A model generated the notes under the pieces. That model was not told where the DNA came from. It saw nothing but the letters and a program-made list of their open reading frames with translations, and did no database searches. A stretch of 64,000 bases of DNA from Neogemmobacter tilapiae (GTDB lineage Bacteria > Pseudomonadota > Alphaproteobacteria > Rhodobacterales > Rhodobacteraceae): positions 1-64,000 of the forward strand of contig NZ_BMYJ01000006.1 in the NCBI RefSeq assembly GCF_014652215.1, read 5' to 3'. A program made the position numbers and the translations under genes. This document shows, piece after piece, positions 9,125 to 17,855 of this stretch (positions are counted from its first letter, which is position 1; every line of letters starts with the position of its first letter).

Positions 9125-10774
9125 ATGACACTCAATCTGATGATGAATTCGACGCAGGAAGACCTGAAGCCGCGCATCACCGTCTTTGGTGTCGGCGGGG
9201 CAGGGGGCAACGCCGTCAACAACATGATCGAGAAAGAGCTGGAGGGGGTCGAATTCGTCGTCGCGAACACCGACGCGCAGGCCCTGCAATCCAGCCGCGC
9301 CGGGGCCCGCATCCAGATGGGTTTGAAAGTGACCGAAGGTCTGGGTGCTGGGGCCAAGCCCACCGTGGGGGCCGCCGCCGCCGAAGAAACCATCGAAGAA
9401 ATCATCGACCATCTGGCCGGCGCGCATATGTGCTTTATCACCGCTGGCATGGGCGGCGGCACCGGCACCGGTGCGGCCCCGATCATTGCGCAAGCCGCGC
9501 GTGAACTGGGTGTTCTGACCGTCGGCGTCGTGACCAAGCCCTTCCAGTTCGAAGGCAACAAGCGGATGAAACAGGCCGAAGAGGGCATCGAAGCCCTGCA
9601 AAAGGTCGTTGATACGCTGATCATCATCCCGAACCAGAACCTCTTCCGTCTGGCCAACGAACGCACCACCTTTACCGAAGCCTTCGCCATGGCCGATGAC
9701 GTTCTGTATCAAGGCGTCAAAGGTGTGACCGACCTCATGGTCCGCCCCGGCCTGATCAACCTCGACTTTGCCGATGTTCGCGCCGTGATGGACGAAATGG
9801 GCAAGGCCATGATGGGCACGGGCGAAGCCGCAGGCGACAACCGCGCCATCCAGGCCGCCGAAAAGGCCATCGCCAACCCGCTGCTGGACGAAATCAGCCT
9901 CAACGGCGCCAAGGGCGTGCTGATCAACATCACCGGTGGCTATGACCTGACCCTGTTCGAACTGGACGAAGCGGCCAATATCATCCGCGAAAAGGTCGAT
10001 CCCGACGCCAACATCATCGTCGGCTCCACCCTCGACACCAGCATGGAAGGCGCGATCCGCGTTTCGGTCGTGGCCACCGGCATCGACGTCTCGGCCGCCA
10101 ACCGCGCAGAAACCCCGGTCGGTCGTCGTGCGGCCCCCGTTTCGGCCCCGATCGCAGCCCCCGTGGCCGCCCCGGTCGCCGCAGCCCCGCTGCAATTGCA
10201 GGCCGAAGAACCGGCTACCAACCTGTTTGACGATCTGGATGAGGTTCCGGCCTTTGTCAGCCAGCATGATGCCGATGACGACATGATGGACGAAGACATG
10301 CCGCCGCCGGCTTACCGCGCCCAAGGCAATGCCGCCGTCGCCCCGCAGCCCGTGATGCAGCCGCGTGCGGCTGCCCCGGCGCTGGATGATGATCCGGCCG
10401 CCTTCATGGCACCGCGTCCGCGCACCACCGCCGGCCAACCCTCGCCCGAAACGCTGGCCCGCTTGCAGGCCGCTGTGAACAAGGCACCGGGGGCACAACG
10501 CGCCGCCGCAGCCCCCGCGCCGCAAGCGCAGGTCGCCCGTCCGGCCCAAGCCGCGCCCATGCCGCAAGCCGCCAAGCCCGGTGTGGATCGTGCCCGTTTC
10601 GGCATCGGCTCGCTTTTGAACCGTATGACCGGCAGCGCGGCTGAGGGGGGCGAGCGTATGGCCCCCGCACAGCGTATCCAGCCGCAAGTCACAGCCTTTG
10701 ATGATGAACCCGACATGACCAGCGATCAGGAACGGATCGAAATTCCGGCCTTCCTGCGTCGTCAGGCCAACTGA
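9125..10774 (+). CDS. ftsZ: FtsZ, tubulin-like cell division GTPase
   Basis: FtsZ polymerises with GTP into the Z-ring. The protein is 549 aa, longer than the roughly 380 aa of E. coli FtsZ because of a long linker, as is common in alphaproteobacteria. The tubulin signature [12 protein letters not shown] lies near residue 109, the N-terminal nucleotide loop [11 protein letters not shown] near 20, and the T7-type region [11 protein letters not shown] near 210. The GTPase core ends around residue 320. About 190 residues of Ala/Pro/Gln-rich, mostly acidic linker follow, and then the conserved C-terminal peptide IPAFLRRQ that binds FtsA and other partners. A perfect hairpin with a T-run ends the operon 22 bases downstream. 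Confidence 0.98.
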   Translation: MTLNLMMNSTQEDLKPRITVFGVGGAGGNAVNNMIEKELEGVEFVVANTDAQALQSSRAGARIQMGLKVTEGLGAGAKPTVGAAAAEETIEEIIDHLAGAHMCFITAGMGGGTGTGAAPIIAQAARELGVLTVGVVTKPFQFEGNKRMKQAEEGIEALQKVVDTLIIIPNQNLFRLANERTTFTEAFAMADDVLYQGVKGVTDLMVRPGLINLDFADVRAVMDEMGKAMMGTGEAAGDNRAIQAAEKAIANPLLDEISLNGAKGVLINITGGYDLTLFELDEAANIIREKVDPDANIIVGSTLDTSMEGAIRVSVVATGIDVSAANRAETPVGRRAAPVSAPIAAPVAAPVAAAPLQLQAEEPATNLFDDLDEVPAFVSQHDADDDMMDEDMPPPAYRAQGNAAVAPQPVMQPRAAAPALDDDPAAFMAPRPRTTAGQPSPETLARLQAAVNKAPGAQRAAAAPAPQAQVARPAQAAPMPQAAKPGVDRARFGIGSLLNRMTGSAAEGGERMAPAQRIQPQVTAFDDEPDMTSDQERIEIPAFLRRQAN

Positions 10775-10796
10775 TCCTTCATCACAATTCACAAAG

Positions 10797-10822
10797 AAAA
10801 GCCCGGTCCGCCGGGCTTTTTT
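10797..10822 (+). terminator. rho-independent terminator after ftsZ
   Basis: AAAAGCCCGG (10797-10806) and CCGGGCTTTT (10811-10820) form a perfect 10-bp stem with a TCCG loop. Two more T follow. This marks the end of the division cluster transcript. Confidence 0.92.
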
Positions 10823-10988
10823 GTGCCCTGATATCATGGTGTTAACCTTGCATTGGCAAAAAGCCGCAGGCCTGTTTCAGCGCTGTTACAAGCGGTCACA
10901 AAGCGTGAGTTGTGAAAACAACCCCCGCGCCCTAGTTAAAATCCAACCGATTGCAGGCGCAGAATCTGGGCGTTTGCGGGATCCATGG

Positions 10989-11930
10989 ATGACAAGGCAG
11001 GCAAAGCCCGTGCAAGGCACTCTGAAATCCGACGTGAAATTTGTGGGCGTAGGCCTGCACTCCGGCGCAGCGGTCCGTATGGTTGTCAAACCGGCGGCGG
11101 TGAATTCCGGCATCTGGTTCCGCCGCACCGACCTTCCCGCGCGTGAGGCGATGATCGCCGCCCGTTGGGATACGGTGCAACCCTCGCGCCTTTGCACCCT
11201 GATCGCCAATGAACAGGGTGCCACCGTCTCGACCATCGAACATGTCATGGCGGCGCTGGCCGGTTGCGCCATCCACAACGCCGTGATCGACATCGACGGG
11301 CCCGAGGTTCCGATCCTTGATGGTTCCGCCGTGCCCTTCGTCCGCGCCTTCATCGACGCGGGCATCGTCGCCCAATCCGAACCCGTCCGCGCCATTCGCG
11401 TGTTGATGCCGATTGAGGTGACGGAAGGTGAGGCTGTGGCCCGGCTTGAGCCTTCGGACATGCTGGAAATCGACTTCCAGATCAATTTCCCCGATGCCGC
11501 CATCGGCGATCAGGCGCTGCATCTGAACATGTCGAATGGCACCTTTGTCCGCGAACTGTCCGACAGCCGCACCTTCTGCCGCCAGTCCGATGTCGATGCC
11601 ATGCGCGAACGTGGCCTCGCGTTGGGCGGCACGCTGGAAAATGCGGTGGTCGTCGAAGGTGACCGCGTTCTTTCCCCCGGCGGTCTGCGTCTGGCCGATG
11701 AACCCGTCCGCCACAAGATGCTCGATGCCTTGGGCGATCTGGCCTTGGCCGGTGCCCCCATTCTGGGCCGTTACACCGGCATTCGCGCCGGTCACGCCAT
11801 GACCAACCGCCTGCTGCGCGCCCTCTTTGCGCGGCCCGAGGCTTGGGTTCTGGTCGAATGCGGCAATCAGACCGGCATGAAATTGCCGGGCGTGGGCGTC
11901 TTGCGCTCGGATATTCCGGTCTTCCGCTGA
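10989..11930 (+). CDS. lpxC: LpxC, UDP-3-O-acyl-N-acetylglucosamine deacetylase
   Basis: LpxC is the zinc-dependent deacetylase that commits UDP-3-O-acyl-GlcNAc to lipid A synthesis in the cytoplasm. The 313-aa product has GVGLHSG near the N-terminus and TIEHVMAALAG around residue 82-92, which carries the first zinc histidine. The HKMLDALGDLALAG motif near 241-254 carries the second histidine and the aspartate ligand, and GHAMTNRLLRAL near 268 carries the general-acid histidine. All key residues are present. The ATG at 10989 gives a normal length; the upstream extension to 10821 is rejected because it overlaps the ftsZ terminator. Sitting after ftsZ is typical of many proteobacteria. Confidence 0.96.
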   Translation: MTRQAKPVQGTLKSDVKFVGVGLHSGAAVRMVVKPAAVNSGIWFRRTDLPAREAMIAARWDTVQPSRLCTLIANEQGATVSTIEHVMAALAGCAIHNAVIDIDGPEVPILDGSAVPFVRAFIDAGIVAQSEPVRAIRVLMPIEVTEGEAVARLEPSDMLEIDFQINFPDAAIGDQALHLNMSNGTFVRELSDSRTFCRQSDVDAMRERGLALGGTLENAVVVEGDRVLSPGGLRLADEPVRHKMLDALGDLALAGAPILGRYTGIRAGHAMTNRLLRALFARPEAWVLVECGNQTGMKLPGVGVLRSDIPVFR

Positions 11931-12095
11931 ACGCTTGGCCCCTTGGGCCAGGCCCCGCACAGAAATCTGAACAGTCAATTCCGCGAAAGGCGTTTTGCGC
12001 CCCGGATTTTTCTGTGCTAGGAAGTGGCGAACACAGACGGCGGACCCCTGTTCGCCTTGAAAAGAGCGATAAATTTGCGGGCGGCAGGTCTTCAC

Positions 12096-12938
12096 ATGGC
12101 GGGCAAAAAGCGAACGGCGCGGATCTTGGGCGCGGTGACTTTGGCCCTGTTTCTGGCGGCCTGCGGTGGCGGCACACCCAAAGAACTGCCGCTGGAAAAT
12201 TACACGCCCGAACAGATCTACAAACGTGGCGAGTATGAGCTTGAGGTCAGCAAAGACCCCGAAGGCGCCCTGCGCTATTTCACCGAGGTAGAGCGGCTTT
12301 ACCCCTACACCGAATGGTCGAAACGCGCCCTGATCATGCAGGCCTTCACCTATCACGAGAATAAGGAATACGAAGACGCCCGTGCCGCGGCCCAGCGTTT
12401 CCTTGATTTCTACCCCGGTGACAAAGACGCGCCTTACGCGAAATTCCTGCTGGCCCTGTCCTACTATGACCAGATTGACGAGGTGGGCCGCGACCAAGGC
12501 CTGACCTTCCAGGCGCTCATCGCCCTGCGCGACGTGATCGAGGAATACCCCGAAAGCGACTACGCCAAATCGGCGATGCTGAAATTCGACATGGCCTTCG
12601 ACCATCTGGCCGCCAAAGAAATGGAAATCGGCCGTTACTACCTCAAAGGCAAGCATTACACGGCGGCGATCAACCGTTTCCGCGTGGTGGTCGAAGATTT
12701 CCAGACGACGACCCACACCGCCGAGGCGCTGCACCGTCTGGTGGAAAGCTATCTCGCCCTCGGCCTGACGGATGAGGCGCAGACGGCTGGGGCCGTCTTG
12801 GGCTACAACTATCAGTCCAGCCCCTTCTACGATGACACCTTCCGCCTCTTGAAGGGCCAAGGCCTTGCGCCCGAGGCCAAGGGTGACAACTGGCTGAACA
12901 CCGTCTATCGCCAGATGATCAAAGGCGAATGGCTGTAA
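12096..12938 (+). CDS. bamD: BamD, outer-membrane assembly lipoprotein
   Basis: BamD is the essential lipoprotein of the BAM complex, attached to the inner leaflet of the outer membrane, and helps insert beta-barrel proteins. The 280-aa product starts with a basic n-region, a hydrophobic segment and the lipobox LAAC, so Cys23 would be lipidated. The mature part shows TPR-like helical pairs, including YKRGEYELEV, a FTEVERLYPYTEWSKRALIMQAFTYHE-type block and YPGDKDAPYAKFLLALSYYDQI, matching the BamD/ComL family. The ATG at 12096 places the signal peptide correctly; earlier in-frame methionines do not. lpxC is upstream and recN follows 39 bases downstream. Confidence 0.95.
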   Translation: MAGKKRTARILGAVTLALFLAACGGGTPKELPLENYTPEQIYKRGEYELEVSKDPEGALRYFTEVERLYPYTEWSKRALIMQAFTYHENKEYEDARAAAQRFLDFYPGDKDAPYAKFLLALSYYDQIDEVGRDQGLTFQALIALRDVIEEYPESDYAKSAMLKFDMAFDHLAAKEMEIGRYYLKGKHYTAAINRFRVVVEDFQTTTHTAEALHRLVESYLALGLTDEAQTAGAVLGYNYQSSPFYDDTFRLLKGQGLAPEAKGDNWLNTVYRQMIKGEWL

Positions 12939-12977
12939 GGGCGGATGGGTCATTGATCCATCCGACGGGGGCATTCC

Positions 12978-14621
12978 GTGCTGCGTCTGCTTGACATCCG
13001 CGACATGCTGATCATCGCCCGGCAGGAAATAGCCTTCCAGCCGGGGTTGAACGTGCTGACCGGCGAGACCGGCGCGGGCAAGTCGATCTTGTTGGATTCC
13101 TTGGGCTTTGTCTTGGGCTGGCGGGGTCGGACCGATCTGGTGCGCCAAGGCGCTGACCGGGGCGAGGTGACCGCCGTCTTTGAACTTGGCCCAGACCACG
13201 CCGCCCGCGCTGTGCTCGATGAGGCCGGGCTTGAGGCCGATGATGAACTCGTCCTGCGCCGCGTCGCTTGGCCTGATGGGCGGCGTCAGGCCTATGTCAA
13301 CGACCGCCGCGCCGGGGTGGAACTCTTGCGCGAACTGGGCGAAACCCTTGTCGAACTCCACGGCCAGCACGATGACCGTGGCCTTCTGAACCCCCGCGGC
13401 CACCGCGCCTTGCTGGATGAATTCGCGGGCCTCGACCTTGCCCCCCTCCGCGCCGCCTGGACCGCTTGGGCCGCTGCCGGGCAAGCCGTAGAAACCGCCG
13501 AATCCGCCCTCGACGCCGCCCGCAAGGAAGAGGATTTCCTCCGCCATGCCGTCGCCGAACTGGACAAACTCCGCCCCGAACCGGGCGAAGAGGCCAAGCT
13601 CGACGCCCAACGCCGCCTCATGCAGGGGGCCGAACGCATCCGCGCCGACATCGCCCGCGCCCATCAGGCGCTTTCCGCCGAAGGGGCCGAAGGCCTGATG
13701 ATCGACGCCCGCCGCTGGCTGGACGGGGCCGCCGCGCAGGCCGATGGCCGTCTCGACACGCCCTTGGCCGCCCTAGAACGCGCCATCACCGAATTGGGTG
13801 AGGCCGCCGATGGTGTCGAACGCTGCCTTGAAGCGCTGGATTTCGACCCCCGCGCGTTAGAGGCGACCGAAGAACGCCTTTTCGCCATCCGCGCCTTGGC
13901 CCGCAAACATGGCATCGCGCCCGACGATCTGGGCAACTTTGCCAACGACCTGCGGACCAAATTGGCCGCCGTCGATGACGGGGCCAAGGGTATCGACCGC
14001 CTGCGTCAGGCCGAAGCCGCCGCCCGCACCGCTTGGCAGGCCTTGGCCGATCAGGCCCGCGCCACCCGCAGCAAAGCCGCCGAAAGGCTGGACCACGCGA
14101 TGGCTCAGGAACTCGCGCCCCTGAAAATGGAACGCGCCCTGTTCCAGACCGTGCTTTCCTCCGCCGAACCCGGCCCCGAAGGCCAGGATCAGATCACCTT
14201 CACCGTCGCCACCAACCCCGGTGCCCCCGCCGGGGCCTTGAACAAAATCGCCAGCGGTGGCGAACTGTCCCGCTTTCTGCTCGCCCTCAAGGTCTGCCTC
14301 ACGCGCGGCAATGCGGGCCTGACTCTGATCTTTGATGAAATCGACCGGGGCGTCGGTGGCGCCACCGCCGATGCCGTCGGCCGCCGCTTGCAGGCCATCG
14401 CCGATGGCGCACAGGTTCTGGTCGTCACCCATTCCCCCCAAGTCGCCGCCCGTGGCGCGCATCACTGGCGCGTGGAAAAGCGGGTGGAAGGTGACATGAC
14501 CCGCTCTGCCGTGGTCGGCCTTGGCGCAGACCAGCGCATCGAGGAAATCGCCCGCATGCTGGCCGGCGACCGGATTACGGAGGCGGCACGTCAGGCGGCA
14601 CAGGCCCTGATCGAGGGGTAA
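12978..14621 (+). CDS. recN: RecN, SMC-like DNA repair ATPase
   Basis: RecN is a cytoplasmic SMC-family ATPase that tethers DNA ends early in recombinational repair of double-strand breaks. The 547-aa protein has Walker A GETGAGKS at residues 29-36 and long Ala/Glu-rich coiled-coil segments from about 150 to 390. The ABC-type signature ASGGELSRFLLALK is near 425 and Walker B LIFDEIDRGVGG near 450. The start codon is GTG at 12978; translation from here gives the standard RecN N-terminus (MLRLLDIRDMLIIARQ). Whether an SOS operator regulates it is not evident from the 39-base gap after bamD. Confidence 0.95.
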   Translation: MLRLLDIRDMLIIARQEIAFQPGLNVLTGETGAGKSILLDSLGFVLGWRGRTDLVRQGADRGEVTAVFELGPDHAARAVLDEAGLEADDELVLRRVAWPDGRRQAYVNDRRAGVELLRELGETLVELHGQHDDRGLLNPRGHRALLDEFAGLDLAPLRAAWTAWAAAGQAVETAESALDAARKEEDFLRHAVAELDKLRPEPGEEAKLDAQRRLMQGAERIRADIARAHQALSAEGAEGLMIDARRWLDGAAAQADGRLDTPLAALERAITELGEAADGVERCLEALDFDPRALEATEERLFAIRALARKHGIAPDDLGNFANDLRTKLAAVDDGAKGIDRLRQAEAAARTAWQALADQARATRSKAAERLDHAMAQELAPLKMERALFQTVLSSAEPGPEGQDQITFTVATNPGAPAGALNKIASGGELSRFLLALKVCLTRGNAGLTLIFDEIDRGVGGATADAVGRRLQAIADGAQVLVVTHSPQVAARGAHHWRVEKRVEGDMTRSAVVGLGADQRIEEIARMLAGDRITEAARQAAQALIEG

Positions 14622-14742
14622 TTGCCCCCACCCCATCCCTCCCCACAAGGGGGAAGGGGCCGCGGTAGTCATAAGTCGTAAGTATCGTTCAGGGTTTCAT
14701 CCCTCCCCCTGTGGGAGGGGATGGGGGAGGGGGCAACGGCAC
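14622..14742. repeat. C-rich/G-rich hairpin repeat, copy 1
   Basis: Two adjacent units each have a C-rich arm (CCCATCCCTCCCC) followed within a few bases by a G-rich complement (GGGGGAAGGGG, GGGAGGGGATGGGGG), able to form long GC hairpins. A related pair flanks the permease gene at 52621-52746. It fills the gap between the convergent recN and radical SAM genes and may also act as a terminator for both. Confidence 0.7.
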
Positions 14743-14748
14743 CAACAC

Positions 14749-15837
14749 TCAAAACAAATCCAGCTGCCGCGCATCCGCCCCCGGCACCCGGAACAGATCG
14801 CAGCGCAAGGCCACCACGCCCCGCCCCAGACCCAACCTGGCCCGCGCCTTTTCCATCCGCTGCCGGTGCAGATCCGCCCAGATTCCCGTGCCCGTCATTC
14901 GCGTGCCAAAGGCCGGATCATAATCCTGCCCCCCATGCAAATCCCGTACCCGTGCCATCACCCGCGCCGCCCGGTCCGGAAACCGCGCCTCCACCCAATC
15001 GCGGAACAGGCCCGACACCTCCAGCGGCAGGCGCAGCATGATCGACGTGGCCGATCCTGCCCCCGCTGCCTTTGCCGCCTCTAGAATCGCTTCCAACTCA
15101 TGATCCGTCAGCCCCGGCACCATGGGCGACACCTGCACCCGCACCGGAATCCCCGCCTCGGCCAGCCGCCGGATCACCGCCAAACGCCGCGCCGGGGCAG
15201 GGGCCCTCGGCTCCATCGCCCGCGCCAACCCCGCATCCAGCGTCGTCACCGAAACCGCCACGGCCGCCAGTCCCTTGGCGGCCATCGGGGCCAACAGATC
15301 AAGGTCACGCTCCACCAGCGTTCCCCGCGTTGTCACTGTCACCGGATGATCGCAGTCGTGCAGCACCTGCAAGATCGATCGCGTCACGCCATATTCCGCC
15401 TCAACCGGTTGATAGGGGTCGGTGTTCGTTCCCAGCGCAATCGGCGCGACCTGATAGGCCTTCGCCCGCAATTCCTTGCGCAGCACCCCATCGATTCCCG
15501 GCCGTGCCACCAGCCGCGTTTCAAAATCCAAACCCGCCGACATCCCCAGAAACGCATGGCTGGGCCGCGCATAGCAATAGACGCAACCATGTTCGCAACC
15601 CCGATAGGGGTTGATCGACCGGTCAAAGCCGAGGTCCGGCGATTTCACATAGTTGATCGCCGAACGCGGGCTTTCCACCCGCACCTCGGTGGCCACCAAT
15701 CGTTCCTCATGCGGAATGTCCCAGCCATCATCGACGGCCAACCGTTCATGCCCTTCAAACCGCCCCTGTGCGTTCGACGCCACGCCCCGCGCCCGCAGGC
15801 GCTGCCCCGGCAAAAGTGTTTCGTCCTTGTCCTGCAT
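14749..15837 (-). CDS. PA0069-family radical SAM protein (SplB-like)
   Basis: A radical S-adenosylmethionine enzyme of the group related to spore photoproduct lyase and annotated as PA0069-family; its substrate is not established. The 362-aa protein carries the [4Fe-4S] cluster motif C-x3-C-x2-C at Cys81, Cys85 and Cys88 (RGCEHGCVYCYA). A TIM-barrel-type core follows, with GTNTDPYQPVE and LITKS-like strand regions (TVTTRGTLVERDLDLL). The start at 15837 (MQDKDETLLPG) is preferred; an in-frame methionine 12 codons upstream is possible. It is convergent with recN and divergent from the corrinoid protein gene. Confidence 0.85.
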   Translation of the reverse strand: MQDKDETLLPGQRLRARGVASNAQGRFEGHERLAVDDGWDIPHEERLVATEVRVESPRSAINYVKSPDLGFDRSINPYRGCEHGCVYCYARPSHAFLGMSAGLDFETRLVARPGIDGVLRKELRAKAYQVAPIALGTNTDPYQPVEAEYGVTRSILQVLHDCDHPVTVTTRGTLVERDLDLLAPMAAKGLAAVAVSVTTLDAGLARAMEPRAPAPARRLAVIRRLAEAGIPVRVQVSPMVPGLTDHELEAILEAAKAAGAGSATSIMLRLPLEVSGLFRDWVEARFPDRAARVMARVRDLHGGQDYDPAFGTRMTGTGIWADLHRQRMEKARARLGLGRGVVALRCDLFRVPGADARQLDLF

Positions 15838-15992
15838 TCCTGAATTATAGAACAATATAGGAACATTCGCCACAGAATTCCGCCTTGCGTGACGCTCAAG
15901 TCGGCTTTATCCCCATTCCTGTCGCAATCGGGCAGGTTCGCCGCGCCCTTTGCCCGCACAACGGCACAAGACCGCTTTCCAGGAGGCCCCAG

Positions 15993-16691
15993 ATGGCTGA
16001 CGACGACGAAATCATCCTGTCGGAATTAAGTGATGAAGAGCTTGTCCTGCAAATGCATGACGACCTTTACGATGGCCTCAAGGACGAGATCGAGGAAGGC
16101 GTCAACATCCTGATCGAACGCGGCTGGACGCCCTATGACGTTCTCACCAAAGCCTTGGTCGCCGGCATGACCATCGTCGGGGCTGACTTCCGCGATGGCA
16201 TCCTGTTCGTGCCCGAAGTGTTGCTGGCCGCCAATGCGATGAAGGGCGGCATGGCCATCCTGAAACCGCTGCTGGTGGAAACCGGCGCGCCGCGCATGGG
16301 CAAGATGGTGATCGGCACCGTCAAGGGCGACATCCACGACATCGGCAAGAACCTTGTCTCGATGATGATGGAAGGGGCCGGGTTCGAGGTGCTGGATCTG
16401 GGCATCAACAACAGCGTCGAGAAATACCTTGAGGCTTTGGAGGCTGAAAAGCCCGATATCCTTGGCATGTCCGCCCTGCTGACGACGACGATGCCCTATA
16501 TGAAAGTCGTGATCGACACGATGAAGGAAAAGGGCATGCGCGAAGATTACATCGTGCTGGTCGGCGGCGCGCCCCTGAACGAAGAGTTCGGCAAGGCCAT
16601 CGGGGCCGACGCCTATTGCCGCGATGCGGCTGTGGCGGTGGAAACCGCGAAACAGTTCGTCGCGCGCAAACACAACCAGATGAACGCCTAA
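15993..16691 (+). CDS. corrinoid (B12-binding) methyltransferase protein, MetH-like
   Basis: A 232-aa two-domain corrinoid carrier. Residues 1-95 form the helical B12-cap domain (ILIERGWTPYDVLTKALVAGM). The rest is a Rossmann-type cobalamin domain with the base-off motif D113-x-His115-x-x-Gly118 (GDIHDIGKN), followed by SALLTTTMPYMK and VGGAPLNEEF. This matches the cobalamin modules of MetH and of methylamine-type corrinoid proteins. A strong AGGAGG lies seven bases before the ATG at 15993. With the homocysteine methyltransferase at 17856-18866 it probably forms part of a split methionine synthase. A dedicated methyltransferase system for another methyl donor is the alternative. Confidence 0.88.
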   Translation: MADDDEIILSELSDEELVLQMHDDLYDGLKDEIEEGVNILIERGWTPYDVLTKALVAGMTIVGADFRDGILFVPEVLLAANAMKGGMAILKPLLVETGAPRMGKMVIGTVKGDIHDIGKNLVSMMMEGAGFEVLDLGINNSVEKYLEALEAEKPDILGMSALLTTTMPYMKVVIDTMKEKGMREDYIVLVGGAPLNEEFGKAIGADAYCRDAAVAVETAKQFVARKHNQMNA

Positions 16692-16769
16692 GCTTCTCTT
16701 GGGGGCTTAACGCCCCCAAGCCCTTGGCAAAAGCACCACAAGCGCCCATCTTGGGGGCAGAGGATCGCC

Positions 16770-16928
16770 ATGCCCGTCACCACTTTCCTGACCCTTCTGA
16801 TCAGCGTCCTTCTGGCCGCAGCCCTCACCGTTGCCCTCGCCTTCTGGGGCGGCGTGGCTTGGCCTTGGCTGGGAATTCTCACGCTGACCGCCGCCTTCGT
16901 CGTCCGGGGCCTTCATGCTTCCCGATGA
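16770..16928 (+). CDS. 52-aa two-helix membrane protein
   Basis: A short frame starting MPVTTFLTLLISVLLAAAL and ending VVRGLHASR, with two hydrophobic stretches (about residues 4-24 and 28-45). It is preceded by GGCAGAGGATCGCC, which holds a possible ribosome-binding site, and its last 14 bases overlap the DUF1638 gene in another frame. The overlap suggests coupled translation. No family is recognised. It may anchor the corrinoid/DUF1638 pair at the membrane, but that is speculation. Confidence 0.55.
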   Translation: MPVTTFLTLLISVLLAAALTVALAFWGGVAWPWLGILTLTAAFVVRGLHASR

Positions 16929-17553
16929 TCAAACCCTCACCGAAGCAGGCCTCGCGCCCCACGGCCAGGGCCGCATCCTCCTCATCGCCTGCGGGGCCCT
17001 CGCGCATGAGGTGATGGCGCTGATCCGCCTGAACCGCTGGCAGCATCTCGATGTCCAATGCCTGCCCGCCAAACTGCACCTTTACCCCGACAAGATCACT
17101 CAGGCCGTTGCCGATTGCGTGGCCGATCACCGCGCCGACTATGATGCCATCCATGTCCTCTATGCCGATTGCGGCACCGGCGGCCTCTTGCAAGCCAAAT
17201 GCCAGGAACTCGGCGTCGACATGATCGCCGGCCCCCATTGCTATGCGTTTTTCGAAGGGAATGATCGCTTTGCGACCCTAGCCGAAGACGAATTCACCGC
17301 CTTCTACCTCACCGATTTCCTTGTCCGCCAATTCGATGCCTTTGTCTGGCGGCCTATGGGCCTCGACAAGCATCCCCAGCTTCGCGACATGTATTTCGGA
17401 CACTACACCAAGCTGGTCTATCAGGCCCAAACCAACGACCCCCAGCTTGACGAAAAGGCGCGCCAGTCTGCGGCGCGCCTTGGTTTGGCTTATGAACGGC
17501 GTTTCACCGGATACGGGGAACTTGCCGATTTCATGCAAAAGGCGGCAAATTAG
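16915..17553 (+). CDS. DUF1638-type protein
   Basis: A 212-aa soluble protein recognised as DUF1638 by features such as LIACGALAHEVMALIRLNRW at the N-terminus, VLYADCGTGG in the middle and MIAGPHCYAFFEG. Conserved Cys and His residues in these segments suggest metal or cofactor binding, but the biochemical function is not established. Genes of this family are found next to corrinoid proteins, and here it follows one within 230 bases. A role in cobalamin-dependent methyl transfer or reactivation is therefore plausible but inferred. Its 3' end touches the convergent DUF1127 gene (four shared bases). Confidence 0.8.
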   Translation: MLPDDQTLTEAGLAPHGQGRILLIACGALAHEVMALIRLNRWQHLDVQCLPAKLHLYPDKITQAVADCVADHRADYDAIHVLYADCGTGGLLQAKCQELGVDMIAGPHCYAFFEGNDRFATLAEDEFTAFYLTDFLVRQFDAFVWRPMGLDKHPQLRDMYFGHYTKLVYQAQTNDPQLDEKARQSAARLGLAYERRFTGYGELADFMQKAAN

Positions 17554-17717
17554 CCCAGATGGCTGGCCAGACGGTCGTGGAACAGGCCACGATCCACATC
17601 ACGCTCCCGCGCTTCCAGATCATAGCGATCCACCGCCCCGTTCAGATAGGCAATCTCACGCGAACGGCGGCTGTTGCTGCGCAGGGCTTTGGCAAGGGCA
17701 TTCAGGTAGTTCAACAT
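17550..17717 (-). CDS. DUF1127 (YjiS-like) small protein
   Basis: A 55-aa protein starting MLNYLNALAKALRSNS and containing RSREIAYLNGAVDRYDLEARERDVDRG, the arginine-rich pattern of short DUF1127 proteins. Members in alphaproteobacteria are small basic proteins; Rhodobacter sphaeroides CcaF1 is reported to affect RNA levels. GAGG lies at a good distance before the ATG at 17717. The gene is downstream of the homocysteine methyltransferase on the same strand, separated by two strong hairpins. It overlaps the convergent DUF1638 stop. Confidence 0.85.
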   Translation of the reverse strand: MLNYLNALAKALRSNSRRSREIAYLNGAVDRYDLEARERDVDRGLFHDRLASHLG

Positions 17718-17782
17718 TTTCGGACCTCTTTCGTCGGCGTTTCAGCCTCCCGTGCCCCGAATATGCGCCCTCACAACTCCCA

Positions 17783-17836
17783 CGACAATGCCGCAGTGCG
17801 GCATTGTCGCTATGCGCTGACCGCATAGGTCAGCGC
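17783..17836. terminator. two consecutive perfect hairpins downstream of the methyltransferase
   Basis: CGACAATGCCGC (17783-17794) pairs with GCGGCATTGTCG (17798-17809) around AGT. GCGCTGACC (17814-17822) pairs with GGTCAGCGC (17828-17836) around five bases. Both lie between the methyltransferase stop (17856, minus strand) and the DUF1127 start. No long T-run follows, so one may be a terminator, an RNA-processing site or part of a small RNA. Confidence 0.6.
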
Positions 17837-17855
17837 CCGATTTTGAGGCAAAAGC

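Noticed and set aside
10932-13664. Very long minus-strand open frame (about 900 codons) opposite lpxC, bamD and recN
   Set aside because: It mirrors three well-recognised genes, its protein is low-complexity Gly/His/Asp-rich and lacks any domain. It is an antisense shadow typical of high-GC DNA.
14749-15837. Genuine spore photoproduct lyase
   Set aside because: It has the radical SAM motif, but the organism class does not form spores and the sequence follows the PA0069 group, so DNA repair of spore photoproduct is not claimed.
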